DNA of 64,000 bases from Rhizobiales bacterium 2SD (GTDB lineage Bacteria; Pseudomonadota; Alphaproteobacteria; Rhizobiales; Beijerinckiaceae): positions 124,001 to 188,000 of the forward strand of contig SCMY01000004.1 of NCBI GenBank assembly GCA_005502805.1. The letters are read 5' to 3'. Numbering within the stretch: position 1 is the stretch's first letter; every line of letters begins with the position of its first letter. The notes under the pieces are model-generated. The model had not been told where the DNA came from, did no database searches, and saw only the letters and a list, made by a program, of their open reading frames with translations. Position numbers and translations under genes: made by a program. Below are positions 48,474 to 57,378 of this stretch, one piece after another.

Positions 48474-51400
48474 TCAGCGCAACTCGACGTTCACCACCCC
48501 CGGCGCGGCACGCACGGCGTTGGCGAGCTGCTGGTTGACCGGATAGCGCCCCGGCAATTCGATCTCGATCTCCTGGGCCCCGTCGTCGAGGATCATCACC
48601 AGCGAGATCTTGCCGTCGGAACGCACGCCGTCGCGCGGCTTCACCCGCTCGGCGATCGAGGACAACGCCTTGTCGTCGCGCAGGAAGATGCAGAGGTCCT
48701 GCTTCTGCCGGCCAGCGAGGTCGTCGAGCCGCTCGACATCCTCGATGCGCGGGCGCACCTCCTCGCCATCGAGCACGGCCGAGAGCCGGATCACCAGCGC
48801 CGCGCCCGGCTCCAAGAGTTCGCGATAGCGCTGCAGCCCTTCCGAGAACAGGATCGCCTCGAACTGGCCGGTCGGGTCGGAGAGCTGGACGATGCCCATC
48901 TTGTTGCCGGACTTGGTCCGCCGCTCCGACCGGTCGATAACGGAGGCGGCGACCTTGGCGATCGAGGTGCCGCTGGCGCGGACAGCGCGGGCGAAGTCGG
49001 CATAGCTCTGCACCCGCAGGCGCTTCAGCACATGTTCGTATTCGTCGAGCGGGTGGCCGGAGAGGAAGAAACCGACCGCCTCGTGCTCGCGCTTCAGCCG
49101 CTCGGCCGGCGCCCAGGGCTCGAAAGGCGGAATGCGGAAGGCTTCGGCGTTCCCGCCGTTGCCGAGCATGTCGAGCTGCCCGGCGGCTGCCTCGTCACGA
49201 ACGCGGTTCGAGAGCGCCAGCATGCCATCGACCGCCGCCATCGCCTTGGCCCGCTCCGGCTCGATCTCGTCGAGCGTGCCAGCCGAGATCAGCGCCTCGA
49301 TCGTGCGGCGATTGACCAGGCGCGTATCGATCCTCCGGGCGAAGTCGGCGAGGTCGCGGAACGGGCCTTCGTTGGTCCGCGCTGCGACGATCGACTCGAC
49401 GGCCGCCCGGCCGACGCCCTTGATCGCGCCGAGCGCATAGCGGATCGCCCCGTCGGCGACGTCGAAATCGACGCCGGAGCGGTTGATCGAGGGCCGCTCG
49501 ACCTTGATGCCGAGCCGCTCGGCCTCACGCCGGAATTCCGAGAGCTTGTCGGTGTTGCCGATGTCGAGCGTCATCGACGCCGCCATGAACTCGACGGGGT
49601 AGTTGGCCTTGAGATAGGCGGTCTGGAAGGCGACGACGGCATAGGCCGCCGCGTGGCTCTTGTTGAAGCCGTAGTCGGCGAATTTCGCCAGCAGATCGAA
49701 GATCTCGGAGGCGAGGTCCTTCTTCAGCCCGGCCTCGATCGCGCCCTTCACGAAACGGTCGCGCTGGGCGTCCATCTCGGCCTTGATCTTCTTGCCCATG
49801 GCGCGGCGCAACAGGTCCGCTTCGCCGAGCGAATAGCCCGAGAGCGCCTGCGCCACCTGCATCACCTGTTCCTGGTAAACGATGATGCCGTGCGTCTCGG
49901 ACAGGAACGGCTCCATGCCGGGGTGGAGATAGGTCGGCTCCTCCAGCCCGAGCTTGCGGCGGCAATAGGTCGGGATGTTGTCCATCGGGCCGGGGCGGTA
50001 GAGCGCCACCAGCGCGATCAGGTCCTCGATCCGGTCGGCCTTCATCTCGACCAGCGCCTTGCGCATGCCGACCGATTCCACCTGGAACACGCCGACCGTC
50101 TCGCCGCGCGCCAGCATCTCGTAGGTCTTCGGGTCGTCGAAGGGCAGCTGCGCCAGGTCGACCGCAATGCCGCGCTGGGCGATGAGCTGCACCGCGATGG
50201 TCAGCGTCGTCAGCGTCTTCAGGCCGAGGAAGTCGAACTTCACCAGCCCGGCCTGCTCGACCCATTTCATGTTGAACTGGGTGACGCGCATGCCGGTGCG
50301 CGGATCGACCGAGAGCGCGACGAGCTGCTCCAGCGGCCGGTCGCCGATGACGACGCCGGCGGCGTGGGTCGAGGCGTGGCGATGCAGGCCTTCGAGCTTC
50401 TGCGCGATCTCCAGCAGGCGCCCGACCACTGGCTCCTCGGCAGCCGCCTCCTGTAGCTTCGGCTCGCCGGCGATCGCCTCTGGCAGCGTGATCGGCTTGG
50501 CCGGATTCTGCGGCACCAGCTTGGTCAGCTTGTCGACCTGGCCATAGGGCATCTCCAGCACGCGGCCGACGTCGCGCAGCACGCCGCGCGCCTGCAAGGT
50601 GCCGAAGGTGATGATCTGGGCGACACGCTCCTCGCCATAGCGATGCTTGACGTATTCGATCACCTCTTCACGCCGGTACTGGCAGAAGTCGATGTCGAAG
50701 TCCGGCATCGAGACGCGATCGGGATTGAGGAAGCGCTCGAACAGCAGGCCGAAGCGCAGCGGGTCGACGTCGGTGATGGTCAGCGCATAGGCGACGAGCG
50801 AGCCCGCACCCGAGCCGCGGCCCGGCCCGACCGGGATATCCTGCGCCTTGGCCCATTTGATGAAGTCCGAGACGATCAGGAAATAGCCCGGGAACTTCAT
50901 CCGGGTGATGATCGAAAGCTCGAAATCGAGCCGCTTGTCATAGGCTTCGACGGTGAAGCCCTCGGCCGGCCCATGCTTGGCCAGCCGCGCCGCGAGGCCT
51001 GCCCGCGCCTGCGCTTCGAGCTCCTCGGCCTCGTCGCGCCCCTCCTCGCCGAAGCGCGGCAGGATCGGCTTGCGCGTACCGACGCGCCACGAACAGCGCC
51101 GGGCGATCTCGACAGTCGAGGCCAGCGCCTCCGGCAGGTCTGCGAAGCGGCGCTTCATTTCCTCGCGGCCGGCGAAGAAATGCGCCGGCGACACCCGTCG
51201 ACGCTCGCCATCCGAGAGCAGACGTCCCGCCGCCACTGCGAGCAGCGCGTCATGCGCCTCGAAATCGGCCGGCTTGCCGAAGAAGGGCTCGTTGGTAGCG
51301 ACGATCGGCAGGTCGTTGTCATAGGCGAGCCTGAGCAAACCGGCCTCGACCGCCGGCCCATCCTCGCGCTCATGGCGCTGGATCTCGACATAGAGCCGGT

Positions 51401-51941
51401 CGCCGAAGATCGCTTGCAGGCGCTTCAGACGCGCCTCTGCCTGCGCCGGCTGGCCGGCGCGCAAGGCGAGATCGAGCGGCCCGCCGGCGCCGCCGGTCAG
51501 GGCGATGACATCGCTGTGATAAGCAGCGAGATGGTCGATGCTTGCGACCGGGCTGCCGCCGGAGGCAGCAAGGCACGCTTCCGTCACCAGCTTCATCAGA
51601 TTGCCGTAGCCGGCTTCGCTGGTCGCCAGCAGGACGACATGCGGCGTCACGCTCAGGACCGGCTTGCGCCCGCCCGTATCCTCATCGGCGAAATCGACGG
51701 AGAGCTGCACGCCGGCGATCGGCTGGATGCCGGAGCTCGCCAGCTTCTCGGAGAATTCAAGCGCCCCGAACAGGTTGTTGGTGTCGGTCAGCGCCATGGC
51801 CGGCTGGCCATCGCCGGCGGCGAGCTTGGCGAGCGCGCCGACCTGGATCGCGCCTTCGAGCAGCGAATAGCTCGAATGGACATGGAGGTGGACGAAGCCG
51901 ACCTCGTCCTGAACCTGTGTATCGTCTTTGCGGTCGGTCAT
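48474..51941 (-). CDS. dnaE: DNA polymerase III alpha subunit
   Basis: Replicative polymerase of 1155 residues. Domains in order: PHP (from VHLHVHSSYSLLEGAIQV, about residues 17-300), the palm with catalytic Asp residues in MPDFDIDFCQYRREEVIEYV, fingers (GRGSGAGSLVAYALTITDVD), beta-binding and tandem HhH regions, an OB domain (IVQLSDPTGQFEAILFSEGL) and a C-terminal tail. The LHVHSSYS motif and overall length identify the main DnaE1 rather than the error-prone ImuC/DnaE2. It is the last housekeeping gene before the accessory right end. A small membrane protein gene under LexA-type control lies 183 bp upstream on the same strand. Confidence 0.96.
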   Translation of the reverse strand: MTDRKDDTQVQDEVGFVHLHVHSSYSLLEGAIQVGALAKLAAGDGQPAMALTDTNNLFGALEFSEKLASSGIQPIAGVQLSVDFADEDTGGRKPVLSVTPHVVLLATSEAGYGNLMKLVTEACLAASGGSPVASIDHLAAYHSDVIALTGGAGGPLDLALRAGQPAQAEARLKRLQAIFGDRLYVEIQRHEREDGPAVEAGLLRLAYDNDLPIVATNEPFFGKPADFEAHDALLAVAAGRLLSDGERRRVSPAHFFAGREEMKRRFADLPEALASTVEIARRCSWRVGTRKPILPRFGEEGRDEAEELEAQARAGLAARLAKHGPAEGFTVEAYDKRLDFELSIITRMKFPGYFLIVSDFIKWAKAQDIPVGPGRGSGAGSLVAYALTITDVDPLRFGLLFERFLNPDRVSMPDFDIDFCQYRREEVIEYVKHRYGEERVAQIITFGTLQARGVLRDVGRVLEMPYGQVDKLTKLVPQNPAKPITLPEAIAGEPKLQEAAAEEPVVGRLLEIAQKLEGLHRHASTHAAGVVIGDRPLEQLVALSVDPRTGMRVTQFNMKWVEQAGLVKFDFLGLKTLTTLTIAVQLIAQRGIAVDLAQLPFDDPKTYEMLARGETVGVFQVESVGMRKALVEMKADRIEDLIALVALYRPGPMDNIPTYCRRKLGLEEPTYLHPGMEPFLSETHGIIVYQEQVMQVAQALSGYSLGEADLLRRAMGKKIKAEMDAQRDRFVKGAIEAGLKKDLASEIFDLLAKFADYGFNKSHAAAYAVVAFQTAYLKANYPVEFMAASMTLDIGNTDKLSEFRREAERLGIKVERPSINRSGVDFDVADGAIRYALGAIKGVGRAAVESIVAARTNEGPFRDLADFARRIDTRLVNRRTIEALISAGTLDEIEPERAKAMAAVDGMLALSNRVRDEAAAGQLDMLGNGGNAEAFRIPPFEPWAPAERLKREHEAVGFFLSGHPLDEYEHVLKRLRVQSYADFARAVRASGTSIAKVAASVIDRSERRTKSGNKMGIVQLSDPTGQFEAILFSEGLQRYRELLEPGAALVIRLSAVLDGEEVRPRIEDVERLDDLAGRQKQDLCIFLRDDKALSSIAERVKPRDGVRSDGKISLVMILDDGAQEIEIELPGRYPVNQQLANAVRAAPGVVNVELR

Positions 51942-52124
51942 CGCGCCCTCCGGCGCGCCCTTCGTTCAGCCAGCGGGCCGAGCGAACGAATCTACGCCGA
52001 TTCTTGATCCAAAGAGCATGCTCCGAACCGGTTATGGCGCGCCACCCGCACCCGGTCGAGCGGGCCATCATGCGCGGCTGTGGACATGCTGGCGAAACCT
52101 CCACGGCCTTCGTCGGTAGGGCCG

Positions 52125-52235
52125 TCAAACATGCGGCCCCGAGGCCAGCGCAGCCCAGACCCAGATCATACCGACGAAGAGAGCGAGCGCCAGGAACTCC
52201 ACGGCTCCGGCCATCAGCTTGCGGGCAACGAGCAT
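52125..52235 (-). CDS. 36-residue single-pass membrane protein, candidate SOS-induced division inhibitor
   Basis: Very small protein: a basic start (MLVARKLMAG), one predicted membrane helix at about residues 11-31 (AVEFLALALFVGMIWVWAAL) and a short ASGPHV tail. The ATG at 52235 has GGAGAT seven nt upstream, a good ribosome binding site. Its promoter carries two near-consensus LexA boxes arranged as in the lexA promoter of this genome. In Caulobacter the SOS-induced SidA, also about 30 residues with one membrane helix, blocks division through FtsW; homology to it is not claimed, only analogy of size, topology and control. The stop is 183 bp before dnaE. Confidence 0.6.
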   Translation of the reverse strand: MLVARKLMAGAVEFLALALFVGMIWVWAALASGPHV

Positions 52236-52249
52236 GTTCGATCTCCGAT

Positions 52250-52292
52250 GTTCTCTATATGTACAGTTTAATTCCCTATTTGTTCACGTCAA
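52250..52292 (-). promoter_or_regulatory. Promoter with two LexA-type boxes upstream of the 36-residue gene
   Basis: On the minus strand TTGACG (52292-52287) and TAAACT (52270-52265) have a 16-bp spacer. The spacer holds GAAC-N7-GAAT (52285-52271) and, just after the -10, GTAC-N7-GAAC (52264-52250). Each has one mismatch to GAAC-N7-GAAC. The box starts are 21 bp apart, two helical turns. Confidence 0.7.
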
Positions 52293-52409
52293 TATCGCTA
52301 GGTCAGCGGAAGCCCTGGAGACGCCGGCTGCAGTTAATGCGGATTTACCGAGGCTGCGAAAACGTTAACGCCACCTCTGCCCTGCATCGGAATCAGATAC
52401 GGTCGCGCC

Positions 52410-53324
52410 ATGACCCCTTCCGCCGATCAAATGCATCAGAAGCGGCGCGACGAGATGCTCGGCGTCCTGCTCATGGCGACGGCGATGCTGATCATCCCGA
52501 CCTCGGACGCCATCGCCAAATATCTCAGTGGCGGCCATTCTCCGGCCTTTCTCAGCTGGGTGCGCTATCTTGCGGCGCTCGGCTTCATTCTGCCGGTCGC
52601 CTTGCTCCAGCACGCACGAGCGCCGGAGCCGGCGCGCGCTCCCGCCTCGCAAGGTCGGTACTGGCTCGCCCAGATCCTGCGCACCGCCTTCCTCGTCACG
52701 GCGATGACGCTCTATTTCGTGGCGATCGCACGCATCCCGCTGGCCGATGCGCTCGGCGCCTATTTCATTGCGCCGATCGTCGCGACCCTGCTCGCCGCGA
52801 TCGCGCTGCGCGAGCGGCTCGACCGGCGAAAGCTGCTGGCGGTGGCGCTCGGTTTCGTCGGCGCCATCCTCGTCGTGCGGCCGGGAACCGAGACCAGCGC
52901 CGACACGCTGATCGCGCTTGCCTCCGGCTGCTGCATGGCCTGCTATCTGGTTCTGACCCGCGCCACCGCGCAGGACAGGCCGCCCGTGATGACGCTGACG
53001 ATCCAACTCACCCTCGGCATCCTGATGCTGTTGCCCTTTGCCGTGCTGCAATGGACGACGCCGACGCGCGAAAGCCTGCTGCTCATCCTGCTGATGGGCC
53101 TCGTCTCGACGCTCAGCAACCTGATGACGATCAGCGCCTTCCGCCTGGCGCAGGTGCAGACGCTCTCGCCCTTCGTCTATCTGGAGCTGATCGGCGCTAC
53201 TGCACTGGGCTTTGCCCTGTTCGGCGACCTGCCCTCGCCGGCGACCTGGGCGGGAATCGCAGTGATCGTCATCGCCGGATTGATCGTCGCGACCGCGCGG
53301 CCGCCTGCACCCGCGCAATCCTGA
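52410..53324 (+). CDS. DMT family transporter (EamA domains)
   Basis: Inner-membrane drug/metabolite exporter of 304 residues with ten predicted helices in two EamA repeats. The first starts MLGVLLMATAMLIIPTSDAI (helix 1) with FLSWVRYLAALGFILPVAL, the second CCMACYLVLTRATAQDRPPV. Conserved prolines near the helix ends (PLADALGAYFIAPIVATLLA) match the family. It begins just right of the SOS region, divergent from the 36-residue gene. The substrate is unknown; amino acid or metabolite efflux is usual. Confidence 0.9.
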   Translation: MTPSADQMHQKRRDEMLGVLLMATAMLIIPTSDAIAKYLSGGHSPAFLSWVRYLAALGFILPVALLQHARAPEPARAPASQGRYWLAQILRTAFLVTAMTLYFVAIARIPLADALGAYFIAPIVATLLAAIALRERLDRRKLLAVALGFVGAILVVRPGTETSADTLIALASGCCMACYLVLTRATAQDRPPVMTLTIQLTLGILMLLPFAVLQWTTPTRESLLLILLMGLVSTLSNLMTISAFRLAQVQTLSPFVYLELIGATALGFALFGDLPSPATWAGIAVIVIAGLIVATARPPAPAQS

Positions 53325-53342
53325 TCGCCTACTGGCGAGCTC

Positions 53343-54122
53343 TCACTTCACCAGGCTGCTCAGGGTGGTGACGATGGCTCGCGGCTCGATCTCGGCCGGC
53401 GCCTGGTCGAAAGCGGCGCGGTAGTAATCGAGCATGCTGAGCTGCTCGAAATTGTTCCAGATCTCCGCGTCGTTCATCGCCTGGCCGCGCTCCTCCAGAT
53501 TGAGGATCATGCCGTAATCCTCAGGGCCCGTGCCGTAGACCAATGGCGGCGGCAGCGGTTCGGAGCGCAACTCGTGCTCGGCTGCGGCGATGGCCGCGAG
53601 CGCGCCCGGCACCCAGACGCGATGATAGGCATTGTTGACGTCGCGCTCGGGTTCGCCGGTGCCGATCAGCACGGCGCGGCAGGCCGCCGCGAACGCATCG
53701 ACCATGCCGTTGCGTTCCGCCAGCCTGTCGGCGGCGTTGTAGTTGGCGTGGATCGGGTCGACATAGGCGAACTCGTTCTGCAGCAGCCGCGCCGGCTCGC
53801 CCTGCAGGAAGAGCCAGGGATGGGTGTTGTCGATCAGGATCTGGCCCGGCAGCAGATGCGCGGCCTCGTTCTCGCCGGAGGCGCTGAAGAACTGCCGTTC
53901 GGCGCCCCTGCAGGTTACGCTGGGGTTGGGCGTAAGGGGCAGCCCGCCCTGGCCCGGCATCCGGATCGCAGCCATGTAGACCAGCACCTTGGCCAGGCGC
54001 GCATTGCGCGAGCGCCCATGCCAGACCGCCTTGTCGGTGTCGGAGGAGAAGCGCTGGACCTTGAGCAGGCGGAAGCGCTCTTCGGCTGCCACGGCCCGGT
54101 CGGGAGAACGACGGCGCCCCAT
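53343..54122 (-). CDS. Uncharacterised protein linked to the T6SS PAAR gene
   Basis: 259-residue protein of unknown function. It lies 1 nt after the PAAR-like gene (stop 54124, start 54122), so the two are tightly coupled. It is predicted soluble with no signal peptide. Recognisable segments are a basic N terminus (MGRRRSPDRAVAAEER), a middle region rich in polar and aromatic residues (GQILIDNTHPWLFLQGEPAR, EFAYVDPIHANYNAADRLAE), and a C-terminal acidic part (PEDYGMILNLEERGQAMNDA). One cysteine lies in VTCRGAE and another in AACRAV. Its place next to a spike-tip gene and divergent from tssK makes it a candidate effector, adaptor or chaperone, but no catalytic motif was recognised. Confidence 0.6.
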   Translation of the reverse strand: MGRRRSPDRAVAAEERFRLLKVQRFSSDTDKAVWHGRSRNARLAKVLVYMAAIRMPGQGGLPLTPNPSVTCRGAERQFFSASGENEAAHLLPGQILIDNTHPWLFLQGEPARLLQNEFAYVDPIHANYNAADRLAERNGMVDAFAAACRAVLIGTGEPERDVNNAYHRVWVPGALAAIAAAEHELRSEPLPPPLVYGTGPEDYGMILNLEERGQAMNDAEIWNNFEQLSMLDYYRAAFDQAPAEIEPRAIVTTLSSLVK

Positions 54123-54123
54123 C

Positions 54124-54309
54124 TCAGCCGCCAATGACCATAGTGGACTCGCCCTCGGCTTGGATCGCCGTTTCAGCGCCGGCCACGACTTCGTGGCAGG
54201 CGAGTTTGCCTCCGATGATCACAATGGAGCTTCCGAGCCCCGGCTGCAGCACGGCCGGCAAAGGATGGATCACGGGATCGAGAATGCGTGCGGCGGGACC
54301 TTTAGGCAT
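54124..54309 (-). CDS. Short PAAR-like protein of the type VI secretion spike
   Basis: 61-residue protein starting MPKGPAARILDPVIHPLPAV, with PAAR-type turns (LGSSIVIIGGKLACHE) and a terminal strand ESTMVIGG. Full PAAR proteins with the same start are much longer and contain more beta-hairpin repeats; here the sequence seems to jump from the first repeat straight to the last, as if an internal segment were missing. The PAAR fold needs three His and one Cys to bind zinc; one His early and a Cys-His pair later are seen. It lies divergent from tssK and heads a pair with the downstream unknown gene. It may be a minimal tip or a degenerate remnant. Confidence 0.62.
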   Translation of the reverse strand: MPKGPAARILDPVIHPLPAVLQPGLGSSIVIIGGKLACHEVVAGAETAIQAEGESTMVIGG

Positions 54310-54498
54310 CGGACACCCTCATGGATCGCTCGGCCGGGAACTTGGCTCCGGCCGGCCAGGCAAGTCAACGAAACGGCTCGCCCGGCAAACGCAGCCTTGT
54401 GGCAGGCAGAGCCGGTCTTGCCCTCCCCCATACGAATGGTGACGCTCCGGAACGAGCCGTATATGGTTTCACTAAGGCCTTGAGATAGCGAGAACCGG

Positions 54499-55836
54499 AT
54501 GTCGTGGTATAGTAAGGTCGTCTGGTCCGAAGGCTTGTTCCTGCGGCCGCATCATCTGCAGCAGAACGATCGTTATCTCGAGAATCTGCTGGAGAATCGC
54601 GTCCGGCACGTCACGCCTTATCCGTGGGGGTTCTCGGTGCTCGAGATCGACCGCGACCTGGCGCAGCAGAGCCGCATCGGGCTCCGGCGTGCCGTTGGTG
54701 TGATGCCGGACGGCACGCCCTTCGCCATGCCGGACAACTCGCCGCTGCCGCCTGCGATCGAGGTGCCGGAGAACGCCGCCGGCCAGATCGCCTGGCTCTC
54801 CTTGCCGCTCGCCGCCTCCAACACCCGCGAGGTCGAGGACAGCCTCAACGGCTCGGCCAGTCGCTTCTATCCCGCGACCGAGATGCTGATCGACTCGACC
54901 GCCTCGCTGCGGGTCGAGGAAGAGATCGATATCGCCCACCCGCGCATGGGCCTGGAGCTGCGCAAGACCAGCAAGCCTGGCTATGTCGGCCTGGCGCTCG
55001 GGCGCATTCTGGAAGTGCGCGACCGCGCCATCCTGTTCGACGAGAAATTTGCCCCGCCGGTGTTGCTCTGCTCGGCTCATCCCGTCGTCGACGGCTGGAT
55101 GGACCGCGTCATCGGCTGGATCGACAACAAGCTCGAGGAACTCGCCCGCTACGCTGCCGATCCGACCGCCGGCGGCGGCCTGCAGAGCGCCGACTATTTC
55201 ATCCTGCAGATGCTGAACCGGCACATCCCGGTTCTGAAGCACATGCGCGGCTCGCGCTTCGTCCACCCCGAGCGCCTGTTCGTGACGCTCCTCGCCATCG
55301 CCGGCGAGCTCGCCACCTTCACCACGGCCGAGCGCCGCGCCCGCGACTATCCGGCCTATGACCATGACGACCTGGAAGGCTGCTTCACCCCGGTGGTGCG
55401 CGACATCCAGGACTTCCTCTCGGCCCAGCTCGGCCGCCGCGCCATCCGGCTCGAGATCGTCGAGCGGGCGCAGAACGCCTTCATGTCGACGATCCGCGAC
55501 CGTGCCTTGATGCGCAATGCGACGCTGATCCTGGAAGTCGCCGCGCGCCGGCCGCTCACGGAGATCCAGTCGCAGTTCCCGCATCTGTTCAAGGTCGGGC
55601 CAAACACCAAGATGAACGAGATCGTCCATGCCCATCTGCCGGGCATCAATCTCGTCCATCTGCCGACGCCGCCACCCCAGATCCGGGCGCTGACCGACCA
55701 CGTCTATTTCTACCTCGACCGCACCTCGCCGCTCTGGCCGGAATTCAGCTCGGCGAGTTCGATCGGCATGCATTTCTCCGGTGACTGGCCCGATCTCGAA
55801 ATGGAGCTCTGGGCCGTGCTCGAGGGCAGGCGATGA
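54499..55836 (+). CDS. tssK: Type VI secretion baseplate subunit TssK
   Basis: Cytoplasmic adaptor of 445 residues linking the T6SS baseplate to the TssLM membrane complex. The N terminus WSEGLFLRPHHLQQNDRYLE is the family hallmark. An alpha-helical shaft domain and a C-terminal membrane-contacting domain follow (QFPHLFKVGPNTKMNEIVHA, TDHVYFYLDRTSPLWPE near the end). It overlaps tssL by 4 bp (ATGA), beginning the operon tssK-tssL-tssM-tagF-pppA-ppkA. Confidence 0.96.
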   Translation: MSWYSKVVWSEGLFLRPHHLQQNDRYLENLLENRVRHVTPYPWGFSVLEIDRDLAQQSRIGLRRAVGVMPDGTPFAMPDNSPLPPAIEVPENAAGQIAWLSLPLAASNTREVEDSLNGSASRFYPATEMLIDSTASLRVEEEIDIAHPRMGLELRKTSKPGYVGLALGRILEVRDRAILFDEKFAPPVLLCSAHPVVDGWMDRVIGWIDNKLEELARYAADPTAGGGLQSADYFILQMLNRHIPVLKHMRGSRFVHPERLFVTLLAIAGELATFTTAERRARDYPAYDHDDLEGCFTPVVRDIQDFLSAQLGRRAIRLEIVERAQNAFMSTIRDRALMRNATLILEVAARRPLTEIQSQFPHLFKVGPNTKMNEIVHAHLPGINLVHLPTPPPQIRALTDHVYFYLDRTSPLWPEFSSASSIGMHFSGDWPDLEMELWAVLEGRR

Positions 55837-57347
55837 GCAACGACGGCTCCGATCCGTTCGGCCGCTCGGACCGGACCTTCATCCGGCCGAACCCGGCGGG
55901 GCGGCGCGTGCCTCCTCCCTCGCGCCCGGCGGAGCCGCAGGGCTATCCGCCGCAAGGGCAGCCTTACCCGCCCCCGAACGCGCCCTATCCGCCTCCGCCT
56001 GCCGGCTACCCCCCGCAGGGCTCGCCCTATGCGCCCTCGGGCGCGCCGCAATACCCGCATGCAGCGCCCTCGCCCGGAGTGCCGGGTGGCGAGGAGTGGA
56101 TGTCGACGCCGCAGCCGCGGCCGAGCGCGCCGCCTCCGCCGCAGGGCTATGTGCCGCAGGCGCTGCCCAAGCGCGAGCAGATGCTCACGCCGAACACCAA
56201 TCCGTTGCTGAAAGCCGCCGGTCCGCTGCTGCTCCTGCTCGGACGCCTGCGCGCCAACTTGTCCAGCGCACCGGCGACGCAGATGATCGGCCAGGTCGGC
56301 GAGACGATCGAGGCCTTCGATCATGAAGTGCGCGCCGCCGGCTTCACCGCCGAGCAGACGCGCACGGCGAAATACATCATCTGCGCCTTCGCCGACGACA
56401 TCGTCCAGAACATCCCGGGCGAGGACCGCCATGTCTGGACGCAATACAGCATGCTCTCGCGCTTCTTCGGCGAGCGCATCGGCGGCGTGCGCTTCTTCGA
56501 GGAGCTCGAGCGCGCCAGGAAGGACCCGAGCGTCAACTACGACCTGCTCGAGCTGATGCATGTCTGCCTGGCGCTCGGCTTTGAGGGCGTTCATCGCACC
56601 TCGGCCGGCGGCGCCGCCAACCTGCAGATGATCCAGCGCAATCTGTTCGAGACCTTGCGGCGGGTGAAGCAGCCCGATCCGGAGTTGTCGCCGCGCTGGC
56701 AGGGCCAGGCGCTGACCGCACGGCTCGCCGGCTTCAAGCTGCCGGTCTGGTCGGTTGCCGCCGTCGCTGCGGTCGCCGTGCTCGGCCTCTATTTCATCTT
56801 CCGCGCCCTGCTCGGCGGCAATGCCGAGGCCTCGGCCAGCGCGCTGCTCTCGGTCCATCCCAAGGGCGATATCGAGATCCTCCGCAAGGTCGCGGCGCGG
56901 CCGCCGCCGCCATTGCCGCCGCCGGCGCAACCGCCCAAGGTCTGCGGCACGGTGCAGCCGCCGATCACCTGCGAGGTGACGCCGAACCTGATCATCGTGC
57001 GCCTGATGGGCATCACTTTGTTCGATCCCGGCCAGGCGGTGGTGCGCAACGAATTCCGCCCGCTGATCGAGCGCATTTCCAATGTGCTCAACGAGGAAGG
57101 CGGCGCGATCAAGGTCGTCGGCCATTCCGACTCCGACCCGATCCGATCCGCCCGCTTCCCCAACAACCTCGAATTGTCGAAAGCTCGTGCCGTGGCTGTC
57201 GGCGATCTCCTGAAGACCAGACTGAAGCAGCCGACCCGGATCAGCACCGACGGCAAGGGGTCCGACGTGCCGATCGACACCAATGCAACCGCGGCCGGCA
57301 AGGCGAAGAACCGACGCGTCGAGATCCTGATCCAGCGCAACGGCTAG
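55833..57347 (+). CDS. tssL: Type VI secretion membrane protein TssL with C-terminal OmpA domain
   Basis: DotU/IcmH protein of 504 residues. Residues 1-115 are a proline and glutamine rich cytoplasmic tail with PPQG-type repeats. The DotU domain spans about 120-300 (LGRLRANLSSAPATQMIGQV, AKYIICAFADDIVQNI, FFGERIGGVRFFEELE). One membrane helix lies at about 304-327 and a periplasmic OmpA-like peptidoglycan-binding domain at about 385-500 (IKVVGHSDSDPIRSARFPNN, SKARAVAVGDLLKTRL). The extreme N terminus has SDRTFIRPNP; in Agrobacterium a Thr near position 14 of TssL is phosphorylated by PpkA, and Thr15 here is in the same place. Confidence 0.95.
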   Translation: MSNDGSDPFGRSDRTFIRPNPAGRRVPPPSRPAEPQGYPPQGQPYPPPNAPYPPPPAGYPPQGSPYAPSGAPQYPHAAPSPGVPGGEEWMSTPQPRPSAPPPPQGYVPQALPKREQMLTPNTNPLLKAAGPLLLLLGRLRANLSSAPATQMIGQVGETIEAFDHEVRAAGFTAEQTRTAKYIICAFADDIVQNIPGEDRHVWTQYSMLSRFFGERIGGVRFFEELERARKDPSVNYDLLELMHVCLALGFEGVHRTSAGGAANLQMIQRNLFETLRRVKQPDPELSPRWQGQALTARLAGFKLPVWSVAAVAAVAVLGLYFIFRALLGGNAEASASALLSVHPKGDIEILRKVAARPPPPLPPPAQPPKVCGTVQPPITCEVTPNLIIVRLMGITLFDPGQAVVRNEFRPLIERISNVLNEEGGAIKVVGHSDSDPIRSARFPNNLELSKARAVAVGDLLKTRLKQPTRISTDGKGSDVPIDTNATAAGKAKNRRVEILIQRNG

Positions 57348-57378
57348 GACGGGTGACGATGCAGGAGACGTGTAGACG

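Noticed and set aside
54310..54498. Sigma-54 or strong sigma-70 promoter for the T6SS operon
   Set aside because: TGGCAG and TTGC strings occur but not at -24/-12 spacing, and the best -10-like TATATG at 54460 lacks a -35 partner.
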